Translations under genes and position numbers: made by a program
The notes under the pieces: model-generated
Databases searched by the model: none
Seen by the model: the letters and a program-made list of their open reading frames with translations, nothing else
What the model was told of the DNA's origin: nothing
In this document: in pieces, positions 54,321-64,000 of the stretch
Layout of the letters: each line of letters starts with the position of its first letter
Numbering within the stretch: position 1 is the first letter of the stretch
NCBI RefSeq assembly: GCF_000143415.4
Contig: NW_003314272.1
Span: forward strand, 2,629,728-2,693,727
Length of the DNA stretch: 64,000 bases
DNA from: Selaginella moellendorffii
Lineage: Eukaryota > Streptophyta > Lycopodiopsida > Selaginellales > Selaginellaceae
Reading direction: 5' to 3'

Positions 54321-56228
54321 CTAGAAGTGCGAAGACTCGGCCTTCCCGCCTCCCAATCCATGCCGCCGGCCGCCATAGCTGCGAGGAAAGAAAGGCTCCC
54401 CCACGGACGTGAAGGACGGCGAGTTGACCCCGGAAGGTGGATCCTTTAATATGCTTAGCAGCGTCACGATCTTCTCCTTGGCACGACTGGTGGCGGCGCC
54501 GCTGTCCACCAGCGCCACCAGCGCCTCCACGCCGCCGGCCTCCGCCGCCAGCGGCTTGAAACGAATGTTGTGGTTCGAGAGATGGACGAGCGCCGCCACT
54601 ACGTGCTCCTTGAGCTCGCGCTCGTCGTGATCGCCATCGCCACCTTGCGATGGTGGAGAGTTTCTTCTCTCGTTTCGCAGCAGCGCGAAGAGCCTGCGCA
54701 CCCCGTTGATCTCCAGCAGCGCTGTTCTACCGTCGGAGCTCGCGGCCAGGCAGCTGAGAATGCACATACAGCGGCTGGCCAGATCGTGGGAGCTCTGGAT
54801 CCCGGCCCCCTGTTCTTCGCGGTGGCGAGCTCCACCACCTTGTTCTTCCGCTATGCTCAAGAGTATCGGCACCAATCCCGCTTTGACCATCTTGCCCCGG
54901 TTGAGCTGCGCGAGCGAGAGGTGGTAGAGCGCCATGGACGCGTCCTGCTGAGCTCTCGGCGATGGAGGCTGCTGCTGCCGCGGTCTCTTGGGCCGTAAGA
55001 TCTCGATGAGCGGAGGAATCGCTCCCAGCACGCCGATGGCCAAGCGATTGTCTTCGTGGAGCGCCAGGCTAAAGATCGCCCCGGCGGCGTGCTCCTGGAT
55101 CTCGGCCTGGCTCGAGCGGAGAGCATGGACCAGGTGTGGCGTCGCGCCGGCTCTCACGATCATGAGCTTGTTGTCCACCTCCAGCGAGAGGTTGAGGATG
55201 GCGGCCAGCGAGTGGATCACCAGCGGCTTGTGTCGCGACTGCAAGAGCGCCACCAGCGCCTCGAGGAGATCCGCCTGGCAGAGAGTCCGGCGGTTGAAAG
55301 TCCCCTCCCGTGCGAGCTGCCGGACTTGCGAGGCCGCCAGCGTTTGATCCTTGCTGCCGGCGCTGCTGCTGCTGCTCAATCGCCGGACGAGATCCGGGAC
55401 GAGGCGGGGATCCATGGTGGCGCAGGATCGCTCGTCCTCCTCCTCCAGCGAGCGAGGATTCGTGTCGAGCGGGTGGGGCACGGATGATCTTCCACAAACT
55501 TCCACCATATCCGTTCGTAAGCTAGCTCCTGTGGCCGAGTGGACGTACCTCACGGATGAAAGGGCGACGCGATCGTGGCCCTGGCCACCACCGCCATCGC
55601 CATCGCCATCGCCATCGGCTGCTACTGCTACTGCCACTGCTGTGTTTTTCTCCTCGACGATTTTTCTCGCCACCAAATCTGTAGCTCGAGAGGAAGAGAC
55701 CACCTCAGGGGAGGAAATGCCCGACACCGCGCTCCAGTTGAGAATGGCGGCCTTGAGAGCAACGTTGGGGATGAGGAAAGTGTGCTCCAGCTTTGCCTTG
55801 GTCTTGAAGCAATCGCTCCGGCCCTGTGCCAGCCACTCCTGGATGCAGGCGCGCTCGTAGCTCTGGCCCGAGGCGACGATCACGGGATCGGCCATCGCCT
55901 CCCCGGAGATAGGGCATCGAAATTCTTCCGGAACCAGGATCTTCGAGGCAGCTCCTGGGATTTGCAAGCTCTGGGGGCGGACAAGAGATTGCTGCTGCTG
56001 CTGCTGCTGGTGATGCCCTAGTGGCGGCTCCAGCGCCGCGGTTCCCATGCGAATTGTGACAATCCTGTGCTCGCCTGGAATGTGAGCTTGATCTATCCGC
56101 GAGAAATTTCCCGAGCTGCGGGCAAAGAATTCTTCAAACCCTGGTGGACGAGACGTGAGCTCAGGACTCCGGAATTCTCTCGTCACTTGAAGGGCTTTCT
56201 TGTAGCACGACCTCCACGTGGCCGCCAA
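54321..56228 (-). CDS. U-box/ARM-repeat E3 ubiquitin ligase (PUB38-41-like)
   Basis: 635 residues in a single exon. The U-box at ~95-165 (VPEEFRCPISGEAMADPVIV, ERACIQEWLAQG) recruits E2 enzymes. Armadillo repeats fill ~290-600 (for example VIHSLAAILNLSLEVDNKLM, IQEHAAGAIFSLALHEDNRL, HVVAALVHLSNHNIRF). The N-terminal leader is basic with a Gln run (HHQQQQQQQSL), and a DGDGDGDGGGG linker lies near residue 215, both low-complexity. The order and the absence of an N-terminal UND domain resemble Arabidopsis PUB38-41. Another possible start is Met61. It probably ubiquitinates signalling proteins recognised by the ARM repeats. Confidence 0.87.
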   Translation of the reverse strand: MAATWRSCYKKALQVTREFRSPELTSRPPGFEEFFARSSGNFSRIDQAHIPGEHRIVTIRMGTAALEPPLGHHQQQQQQQSLVRPQSLQIPGAASKILVPEEFRCPISGEAMADPVIVASGQSYERACIQEWLAQGRSDCFKTKAKLEHTFLIPNVALKAAILNWSAVSGISSPEVVSSSRATDLVARKIVEEKNTAVAVAVAADGDGDGDGGGGQGHDRVALSSVRYVHSATGASLRTDMVEVCGRSSVPHPLDTNPRSLEEEDERSCATMDPRLVPDLVRRLSSSSSAGSKDQTLAASQVRQLAREGTFNRRTLCQADLLEALVALLQSRHKPLVIHSLAAILNLSLEVDNKLMIVRAGATPHLVHALRSSQAEIQEHAAGAIFSLALHEDNRLAIGVLGAIPPLIEILRPKRPRQQQPPSPRAQQDASMALYHLSLAQLNRGKMVKAGLVPILLSIAEEQGGGARHREEQGAGIQSSHDLASRCMCILSCLAASSDGRTALLEINGVRRLFALLRNERRNSPPSQGGDGDHDERELKEHVVAALVHLSNHNIRFKPLAAEAGGVEALVALVDSGAATSRAKEKIVTLLSILKDPPSGVNSPSFTSVGEPFFPRSYGGRRHGLGGGKAESSHF

Positions 56229-56289
56229 AGTGGATCCGCGGTCCGCTGTCTTGCTGAGATTCTAAACTTTCATTTCTAACTGCGTAAAG

Positions 56290-59130
56290 AGAATATACCC
56301 AAAATATTTAGGTACATCCCAGAATATTTTTTAATTTACCTGATTTTACTCCTTAAACATTATTTAATTCGTTTACTTACAGTTTAAATCATGTTTACAG
56401 CTATGTTAGTAAATATTCTTGTATATAGGTCTTCGTTGAGTGGCGGAACAATCTCCCTCAAATTCAACTCCTCAAAAGTTAGACTGAATGAATGCTACTC
56501 CATAATCGAGAAAGACTTGATCATCAAAATTATTTAAAAACCAATTGTAATACCATCATGTCAACTCCAATTGATCCATACATCCTGCAAATTCATAAGA
56601 ACACCCCAGCCATATTTTCACTCATGGCCTTGAAGCTAAGGATCTTGTTACTGATCCATACATATTACCAAATCCATGAGTGTGTTGTAACTACAATTAT
56701 CCATCTGCACAACCAGGTCAATGTAAAACTTGTGTCCTCACCCAAGAACTGCTAGAGAAGTGATTGCTCCTAGAGATAAGGATTCTTACTAAATGTTTTA
56801 GTGATACCAGAGAATATAATCTACTGCTGAAGTTCTTAAAATCTTCCTTTTTCAGCACTGTTACACCTTTTGAGTCTTAACTATTTACCTGTTTTATCTG
56901 TTTATCTAGGACATACTTAAAATATTATTCAATCAAATGGATATAAATATTGTTTTTGGTTTGCTTAAGCAATAGGGGGAATGTATACTTAGAATATACT
57001 TGGATATTCTAGCATATTTTACCATCTAATGGTTGTTATTCATTTGGATTAATCTTGTATTTATAATTTATAAACTTGCTTAAACATTATTTTTTTTATT
57101 CTCATTTCATGATTGATATGCAATAAGATTAATCTTGTGTTTATAAATATAAATTTTTATTTGATCAATTGGATTAACAAGTAAGAATATGTAGCGCACT
57201 TTATTTCTCTCCCTTAAGCTAACTCGAAAAGGGGCAATTGCTTGATGAGAGAGCTTTTAGTGGTTATTTTATTCCCATTTATGGGGAATTAACACTTTCA
57301 TTTCCGCACTAAATTTATTAATCTTTCTATTGTATAGACTAGCTAATCCAATCCTTCATCCTCTTTTCAAAGATGTCAATGTCTTTATTGACTATTGACT
57401 AATAACCTTTATTAAGCCAAGGGCCTATAACAATGTCCTCATTAACTATTGACTAATAACCCTTACTAAACTAAAGGGAACCAACACCTCCTTTTTTACA
57501 TTACATTTACCAATCTTTCTATTGTGTAAATTAGCATTTCCATTTTTGCACTGAATTTACCAATCCTTCTATTTTGTAAATTAGTTATTCCATATGAGTC
57601 AATTAGTCATCCACCTGTATTACAATCCCATGGTGGATACTTTCGTCTATGGATGCTCCACCAAGAAGAAAGATGTATACATGGATGCTAAAGATATATT
57701 ATATTTTTAAGTAGCCACTAATCAATATGAATCGAACCCGTATAAGATGTAATGCATCCTATCTCTTTCCCCTTAAGTCAACTGGAAAAAGGGCAATTGC
57801 TTGATGAAAGAGCGCTTAATGGCTCTTTTATCCCCATTTATCCCTCAAAATTTCAAGGATTTATAGTGACAGTATCTCTAAATTTCATCCCAAGATTATA
57901 TGCGCTAAAAAATAACACTATTATTAAAAAAACCAAGTATTGCTACATGCAATGTGTAGCAAATTATTATTAGTGATAAAAAGGATTCTTGTGAAAGATA
58001 ATTTACTTATTGCTAATCCATAAAAAATGAATGTCTAAAGATTGTAACAATAACTGACGAAAATGTAGTGAAGATAACGTACATTAAATTTAGGGTATAA
58101 ACATTGAATTTTTAACTCTATATATTGTTACCAATTCATAACAAGAGTCATGTTACCAATTCATAAGCAAAGTGTGTATAAAAGCCTTATGATTCAGTTA
58201 TATATTTGTTATTTCTCTATATTTACTGGAATTTTTATAAGGTCTTTAGAAACTAATTTAATTTAGCCCCAAGCTAATTTAAAAACCTAATCTAGCTCTG
58301 GATTCATATTATAGATGGCCATCAATGTGTTTAAGAAGTCTTAAATTCAAATCCCATAAACAAAACTTTTACACTAATGATGAATATACTCTTTAATAAG
58401 TATGTTGAAAATTTTGTCTATATATATTAATAGACCAAAATGCATTAACAATCTTTAACCCTTTCCTCTTGCTCTAAAGTTTTAGAAATTTATCAATATA
58501 TATTTCCTTATTAATCTTCCACATATTTCATTTTATTAAGTTTTTTAATTCTTAACACTCTTCAAGACCACGTCGTTTATATCACTTTGCATTCTTGATT
58601 AACTATAAGATTGCCTCTATCCTTCTTTTAAGAGTATCATCACTTAGTACTAGTTCATTTAGTTTTTACTTTCCAAGCTTGTTTTTATAATAAAAAGTCC
58701 TTTATTATTCTCTTTATATTGGTTGATATAGGTTTAAATTTCTTTTATATTGCTCAACTTATTGCCACACACTACCATCTACAATTGTATCATGTGGTAG
58801 AGTCGGTTTTTATTTTTTATAGCAACGGTTGTATATATTTGTGTGATGAAGTGATTTTGAGTTTGAGATTCAATCATTTTGGGTGGTGTTGAGTCAAACT
58901 TTTAACTTCATTAGTATGAATTAGTTGTAGTGCAATAATGCCAAATATGCTTTTAAGGTTTTTCACCTTATTTCATATTTTTTTCCATTCCTCTCACTTT
59001 TATTTTACTTTGTCCTTTTGCTTTTATTTTTGCTTCTATCATTTTTATCTCTTTATTACCTACTATTGTGTTTCCATCTTGCTCCTCTATTCCCTTTTCA
59101 AATTCTTTTGACAGTTTTTATGTTGTACCC
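56290..59130. other. AT-rich intergenic DNA with retroelement fragments
   Basis: No gene. At 57,195-57,300 and 57,745-57,850 are two pieces with GGGCAATTGCTTGATGA and CTTAAG-CAACT. They match in reverse orientation the sequence just inside the right LTR of the gypsy element (31,245-31,340), so relatives of that element once lay here. The rest is AT-rich and unrecognised. Confidence 0.45.
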
Positions 59131-60340
59131 AATCAAGAAGAAGTATATTGATTTCTTCAACTTTAACTTGTTATTTGGGGCCAACATTGCAATACATTAT
59201 CATATTTTAACTGGGTAAGCTTATCCAATTAAAGTTCATGTTTGGTATTGATTATTAAAAGAGATTAAGATTTTACACATTAATGTCAATAAAATTTTAG
59301 AAAAGGGTGTTATTTGAAATTTTTAGAGTCCTTAGGCATATGAATCTCATTTTGTGGCAAAGCCTAATAGGAGTATTCAAATCCAAATCAACTATCATCC
59401 ATTAAACAATATAATTATCTTGGATATGTACCTTCTTTGTCACAGTGTTGATTTTTTTGATTGTCTAAGGAAAAATTGTTAATTCACCAAATTAGATTTT
59501 GATTCGGGGTACTAACAACTACTAATAGTTGAAAAACATGTTCCTAAGACTATATTTTATATATTATTTGATTTATATGAGTTCTTGGTAATTTTATTTT
59601 GTTTGAATAATGCTCTAACGACTTTCCAATGGATGATAGATAAAGTTCTTTATGACATGCTAGAAATGATTATTAATTTCATTGATGATGTCTTGATTTA
59701 AGACATAGGAGAAGCATGTTCATAATGCTCTTAAAATATTAGATCAATTGCCAAAAGTTAATTTAACACTGAAGCAATTGAAGTGTGTGTTTAGGTCTAA
59801 GAACACAATTTATCTTAGGAACCATATTTCTTGTAAAGATTTACAAGTTGATCATGATAAACTTGTGGCCATTCTGAAATTCCCTATAATAAAGTGTATA
59901 AATGATGTGTAGTGCTTTCTAGGCAAGATGTAATATTTCAGTTGTTTTTTTTATTGATTATCTTTTGATCATACTACACTATTGTGAGCGCTGTTAAAGT
60001 TGTCAACATCATCTTTCATTTAATATGAGGGTTGTGAGTGGATATTTGCAGATATTATAGAGTTGTTGGCAATTTTGGCATACCCTAATTACACTCAACC
60101 TTTCATTTCATGCATAGATGGTTCTAATATTGATATTAGATGTGTGATGATGCAAAATAACATGAGTGTGCTTAGTTAAAGTTATCCCATTCTATACATC
60201 AACTATATATTATAATTAATAGAGATGAATTATTCTATAACAAAGAAATTGTATTTAGTAGAAGTTTGGGATTTCAAGAAGCTTTATATATATTTATATA
60301 GTTCTTGAACATTGATGTCACAAATGTAACTATGGGTATC
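59130..60340 (+). pseudogene. Ty3/gypsy pol remnant (RT and RNase H)
   Basis: In order on the plus strand: YHPLNNTIILDMYLL, FTKLDFDSGY, LYEFLVILFCLNNALTTFQW, INFIDDVLI (RT catalytic box, DD retained) and later LAILAYPNYTQPFISCIDGS of the RNase H start. Stops and frameshifts are frequent and the sequence is AT-drifted. It is distinct from, and opposite in orientation to, the RT relic at 34962-35420. Confidence 0.7.
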
Positions 60341-60820
60341 GAAAGTTACCTATCAATTAGTCCTTTCAGATATTCTTTCCTTATTGTCATGACGACTAAA
60401 GGTCGATATTGCTAGACCCTTTATCAGTCCCTTTTGTACTAATAGAGTTAACTATGCATTTCAAGTGTACTTAGATTGAATGAGCATAAGGATGGAATTC
60501 CTATATGTTATTAGATAAGCATATTTAGCCTAATAAGGACTTCCCCTGTCATTGCACTAGCTAGCAAAAATTCATATGTATTGAGACTAATCCCTTAATA
60601 TCATTAAATGATAATTTAATATGTCTATGCCCTTTACATTAGTTTTGTTCACCTTAATTGTTATTTATGGAAAATATCTAGATTTACTAATTTAGTATAT
60701 TTTTAGAATGTAGAGATTGTCTTGAACACAATGGTGTTTATCTTATGCCCAAATTCACAATTTAACACCATTCTATATTTAGTAAGTTTAAAATTTATTC
60801 TAAAGACTAACTTTTGGTAC
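60341..60820. other. AT-rich intergenic DNA, nothing recognised
   Basis: Possible further decay of the preceding pol region, but no integrase motif can be made out. Confidence 0.35.
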
Positions 60821-61060
60821 TAAGGGTGGCTAAGGGTGAAACCCAAAAGCATGTTGTTCCTCATAGGGGTGCGGGGCTATAGGGGGTTTTAAATGTATAG
60901 TAAGGATAGTAGACAGGTCGGGCATAGTTGACTAACTTGAGGTATAGTTTAGCTTCCATTTGTGTGTTTGTCCTTGTTCTACATTCGGCTTGGGTCTAAA
61001 TCCAAGTTTCACACCGTACTAGTTGATGGAATACCCATATCCTCATGTTAAGTCACCAGT
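60820..61060 (+). repeat. Fragment related to the LARD-type LTR
   Basis: GGGTGAAACCCAAAAGCATG, TAGGGGTGCGGGGCTATAGG and ATGTATAGTAAGGATAGTAG resemble 33,455-33,535 and, in reverse, the LTR segment next to the hexamer arrays. No array remains. Confidence 0.5.
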
Positions 61061-61929
61061 ATGATAAATTTCATTTAACTCTATTTTATATGCTAATTCT
61101 GGTATTACAATGCTTGATGCTCTAGGATTGTTCCAAGTTGCTCCATGCTTCTGTCCTCCTGTTTCTTGGGCTATATGCTCAAGAGTTATTCTGTGCTCCA
61201 GTACTTCCATTCTTTGGCTTTATGTTTAAGAATTTGGCTCCGTTCCTTCATTCAGTGGCCTAAGGCTCTAAAACTTAAATTCTACTCAATTGTCCTTGGA
61301 TATGTGGTATGTAGCATGTGGTATATGACATATGGCACATAAATGATTTAGGTTCCACTTTGTGATTATTCTATAGTAAATCACCATAGGATAAAAGGTG
61401 AAAATTACATGTGCTACAATTAATAAAAGGTACTTCATTATTAAAGTGGGGGAGGTTGTATTGCTTAATGGGATTTGAACTTCTTATATATGATTTAAAG
61501 ATTTTTTATTGAATTTTCATAATTAATGCTAATGCCATTTTTTAAGCTTCTTTCCTTTTCTTGCTCTTTCTCATGTTCTAAGCCTTTTATCCTATCAAAT
61601 AAGACCTCAAGTTTATGTGATTTAGCCTTAAAAACAAATAACACTATTAAGAATAAATAACACTATCTATAAATCCATTGGTGCCTTTTCTTTATGTTCT
61701 TCCATATCCTAGCTATCAAGACCCCCAACATGATCAAGACTGGAAAATGCAAAAGACAAAGAGAAAAGCTAATGGAAACAAAGAAGAGGCCTTAGACTGG
61801 TGTTGATTCAGATTGTGGAGAAATGGAACAAGGCTAAGTTATATATACTATAGGTTGATGAAGCTCCACCACTCTTGGATTGAGGACGGCCTAAATATAG
61901 TTGAGGTTGAGGAGGCGCCACATCAATAT

Positions 61930-62100
61930 CAGGAATGTGGCTCGAGACTCAGGAATTGTCCAGGAAATCAGAGAGTCAGGAATAGGGAAGTGTCTTGAGA
62001 GTCAGGAATAGGGAAGTGTCTCGAGAATCAGGAATGTGGTCTGCAGGTCAGGAATCTGGCGAGAGTCAGGAATGTGGCAAGAATTGGAGGATTCGGGGAT
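61930..62100. repeat. Short tandem array around AGTCAGGAAT
   Basis: Imperfect units of about 17-28 bp, e.g. GAGTCAGGAATAGGGAAGTG, recur seven or so times with TCTCGAGA or TCTTGAGA spacers. The flanks are non-coding. Confidence 0.6.
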
Positions 62101-63130
62101 TCCTGACACTAGCCCATTAGCTAAACAATTTTAATTGCCTTTCATCTTTCCAACAAGAGAGGCTAAAGTTGTTAGTAACTAAATAGAATTACTCGAGAGA
62201 TGGTGCATTAGGTTTATATATAGAAGGAAAGGGCATATAAACAAGAGTGCACATACTTTTCTAATTAATTAATGGTTTTGGGATACTTGAGATTAAGTGT
62301 TTGAATAGTACTATATAAGTTAAAAGGGATAATCAAATATACAAAAATCACAATATTAGAAGCTTAACTTTATAATTTAATTCTATAATTCAATGCATAC
62401 ACTTCTTTAGATAATGCTTGAATGATTTATTTGATTTGGTCACTCTTAACACTTATGTGTAATATATTATTCTTCTACTTTCTTAGATACTGGTGCTAAT
62501 TTGAAAAATAGCAATAATCTATTTGATTTACTTGCTTAATATATATATAAAAATTAGAATAATAAATTAATGTATTGATTATATCATAAAAAATTTAATT
62601 GTTAATTTGATTTACTAGCTCCCAATATTTATGCCTAATAAAAATATTAAGATATCATCTACTTTGTTAGATAGTGTTGTCAGGAAAGCTCATTGCATAA
62701 TATAACATGTTCATTTTGTTGATTGTATGACAGGGAATAAAAAATGTTTTAATGCTCTTGGGATGTATTAATTTTAGAAATTGAATTATATCTTATTTCT
62801 TTGTAACTATATTTTAAGGAATTTTTGAAAATGCATCAATTTGAATCGATAATTTCTTACAGTTTTTCTAGGCATGAAAAACCCCTTTGTTGATCAACAT
62901 ACCACAAACATTAGTATAACAATATAGAGAATGCACATCGAGGTGATCTACAAGTGGAGGAAACATTAAAAATCTTATCTAAGCACAATAGCCACAAGTT
63001 TACAACCAGGCTACTTGGGTTGCCACTACCTAGCAATTTGGATAGTGGAGGGAAAACTAAAATCTTTATCTAAGACATACAGAACCCAGTCTTGGGAACT
63101 GATTATCTTCAAAACGATTAGGGTTTCCGG
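62101..63130. other. AT-rich intergenic DNA and 5' flank of the F-box gene
   Basis: No gene is supported. The last ~100 bp before 63,134 are less AT-rich and include ..GATTAGGGTTTCCGG, probably the 5' UTR of the next gene. Confidence 0.4.
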
Positions 63131-63133
63131 TTT

Positions 63134-64000
63134 ATGGATAGAGAAGAGCTGCCGCGTGAGATCCTGGTGCACATCCTCCGTCGCCTTGGATTCGAGGACA
63201 GGTATGCGGCTGCGACGCTCGTATGCAAAGCCTGGCGCGATGCCGTCACAGATCCCGCCTGCTGGGATGTCGCAAGTGTGGAGGAATGCTTTGAGAGGAG
63301 GCTCGAGGTTGTGCTCTGGTCCACTGACGAATTCGAGGAGAGGATCGACGCCATGGTGAAAAATGTGGTGGATTGGAGCCGGGGAGGCCTCCGCGAGCTC
63401 CACGCCCGCCACTGCTCCAATGCGGCCCTCGTCTACGTTGCCTCGAAGTAATTGCTCTCCTATTTTCGCTGGACTTGATTGATTCGTTTCGAATTCCAGA
63501 TGTCCGCGCCTCCAATCGCTCTCGATGAGAGACAGCCCCAACCTCACCGACGTCGCAGGCGCTGCCATCGCCGCAGCGTGCCCGGAGCTCCGGGAACTGG
63601 ATCTCTCCAACACCAAGTGCATCTCGCTCGAATGCTTCAAGCCCTGCAAATCCCTGGTAAGTCTCAAGATGAATTCCCCCGATCGTCGCCGTCTTGTTCC
63701 CCTAGGATACCGCGCATTGCAGGGCGCGGCATTCGCAAGTGCGATGCCGGGGCTGGAAGTTCTGGAATTCAGGAATGGTGCTCTCTCGGATGCGGACCTC
63801 CAATCGATCTTAGACGGCTGCTCCAAGATCCGCCACTTAGATTTGCGTGGCTGCCAGGGGCTGTCCAACGCGGCGGTGGAAGCGGCGAGCTCGATCGTCC
63901 CTTGCTTCCTCAAGCCTCTCCCGCGCTTGGACGAGCCAGAATTCCCTCGCTATGGGCACTGGCAGCTCTACAGCGAGAGATTCCAGCCCGAATTCCAGTT
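63134..64000 (+). CDS. F-box/LRR protein (SKIP1/FBW2-like), 3' end outside the window
   Basis: Exons 63134-63447, 63500-63656 and 63723 onward; introns of 52 and 66 nt keep frame. The product starts MDREELPREILVHILRRLGF and continues with AATLVCKAWRDAVTDPACW, a complete F-box that binds SKP1 of an SCF ubiquitin ligase. Leucine-rich repeats follow: LHARHCSNAALVYVASKCP, LQSLSMRDSPNLTDVAGAAI, LRELDLSNTKCISLECF and IRHLDLRGCQGLSNAAVEAA. The frame is still open at 64,000 after WQLYSERFQPEFQ. The targeted substrate is unknown. Confidence 0.85.

Overview
The window looks like nuclear DNA of a land plant, most likely a lycophyte such as Selaginella. The genes are plant families: a gulonolactone-oxidase-like protein, two pentatricopeptide (PPR) proteins, a SPARK receptor kinase, a U-box/ARM protein, a PLATZ zinc protein and an F-box/LRR protein. 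Introns are mostly 48-86 nt, and most of the remaining sequence is LTR-retrotransposon debris. The species assignment is inference; no database was searched.

Gene island 1 (1-7.6 kb): a two-exon GULLO-like oxidase (+), then two intronless PPR genes head to head (- and +) whose open frames overlap by 11 bp at their starts, then a broken two-domain SWIB/MDM2 gene (-). From 7.7 to 10.7 kb the DNA is A-rich and holds at most a worn retroelement gag.

Gene-fragment region (10.7-18 kb): pieces of three gene types are mixed. One is a DGS1/NCA2-like mitochondrial protein gene, present twice as about 1.05-kb inverted arms. The second is a plant O-methyltransferase, in three fragments. The third is an uncharacterised paralogous family with a possible PD-(D/E)XK (Uma2-like) layout: two long copies and two fragments. 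One long copy is split by a 284-bp hAT-type MITE with a perfect 8-bp target duplication; the two halves lie in the same frame across the insertion.

Repeat region (18-47.8 kb): a short-LTR Ty3/gypsy element (21,284-31,539; gag and integrase only) is interrupted by a non-autonomous, LARD-like LTR element (22,455-29,679, target duplication TTCTC). A second copy lies at 37,352-45,105 (target duplication CATTT). Both are oriented on the minus strand, have an initiator-tRNA-Met-like primer site and carry hexamer-derived tandem arrays inside their LTRs. Those arrays create long but meaningless open frames. Between and around them are decayed relatives, an inverted repeat pair, an LTR relic and reverse-transcriptase relics.

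Gene island 2 (47.8-56.3 kb): a secreted aegerolysin-family gene (+) with a GC-AG intron, a PLATZ protein (-), a SPARK receptor-like kinase (-), a gankyrin/PSMD10-like ankyrin protein (-), a VTT/DedA (TMEM41-like) membrane protein (+) and a U-box/ARM E3 ligase (-). Neighbours are tightly packed: the convergent pairs are separated by 19 and 99 bp, and a roughly 210-bp divergent promoter lies between the ankyrin and VTT genes.

The remainder (56.3-63.1 kb) is AT-rich repeat DNA with a plus-strand Ty3/gypsy pol relic (59.1-60.3 kb). An F-box/LRR gene (+) begins at 63,134 and runs off the end of the window.
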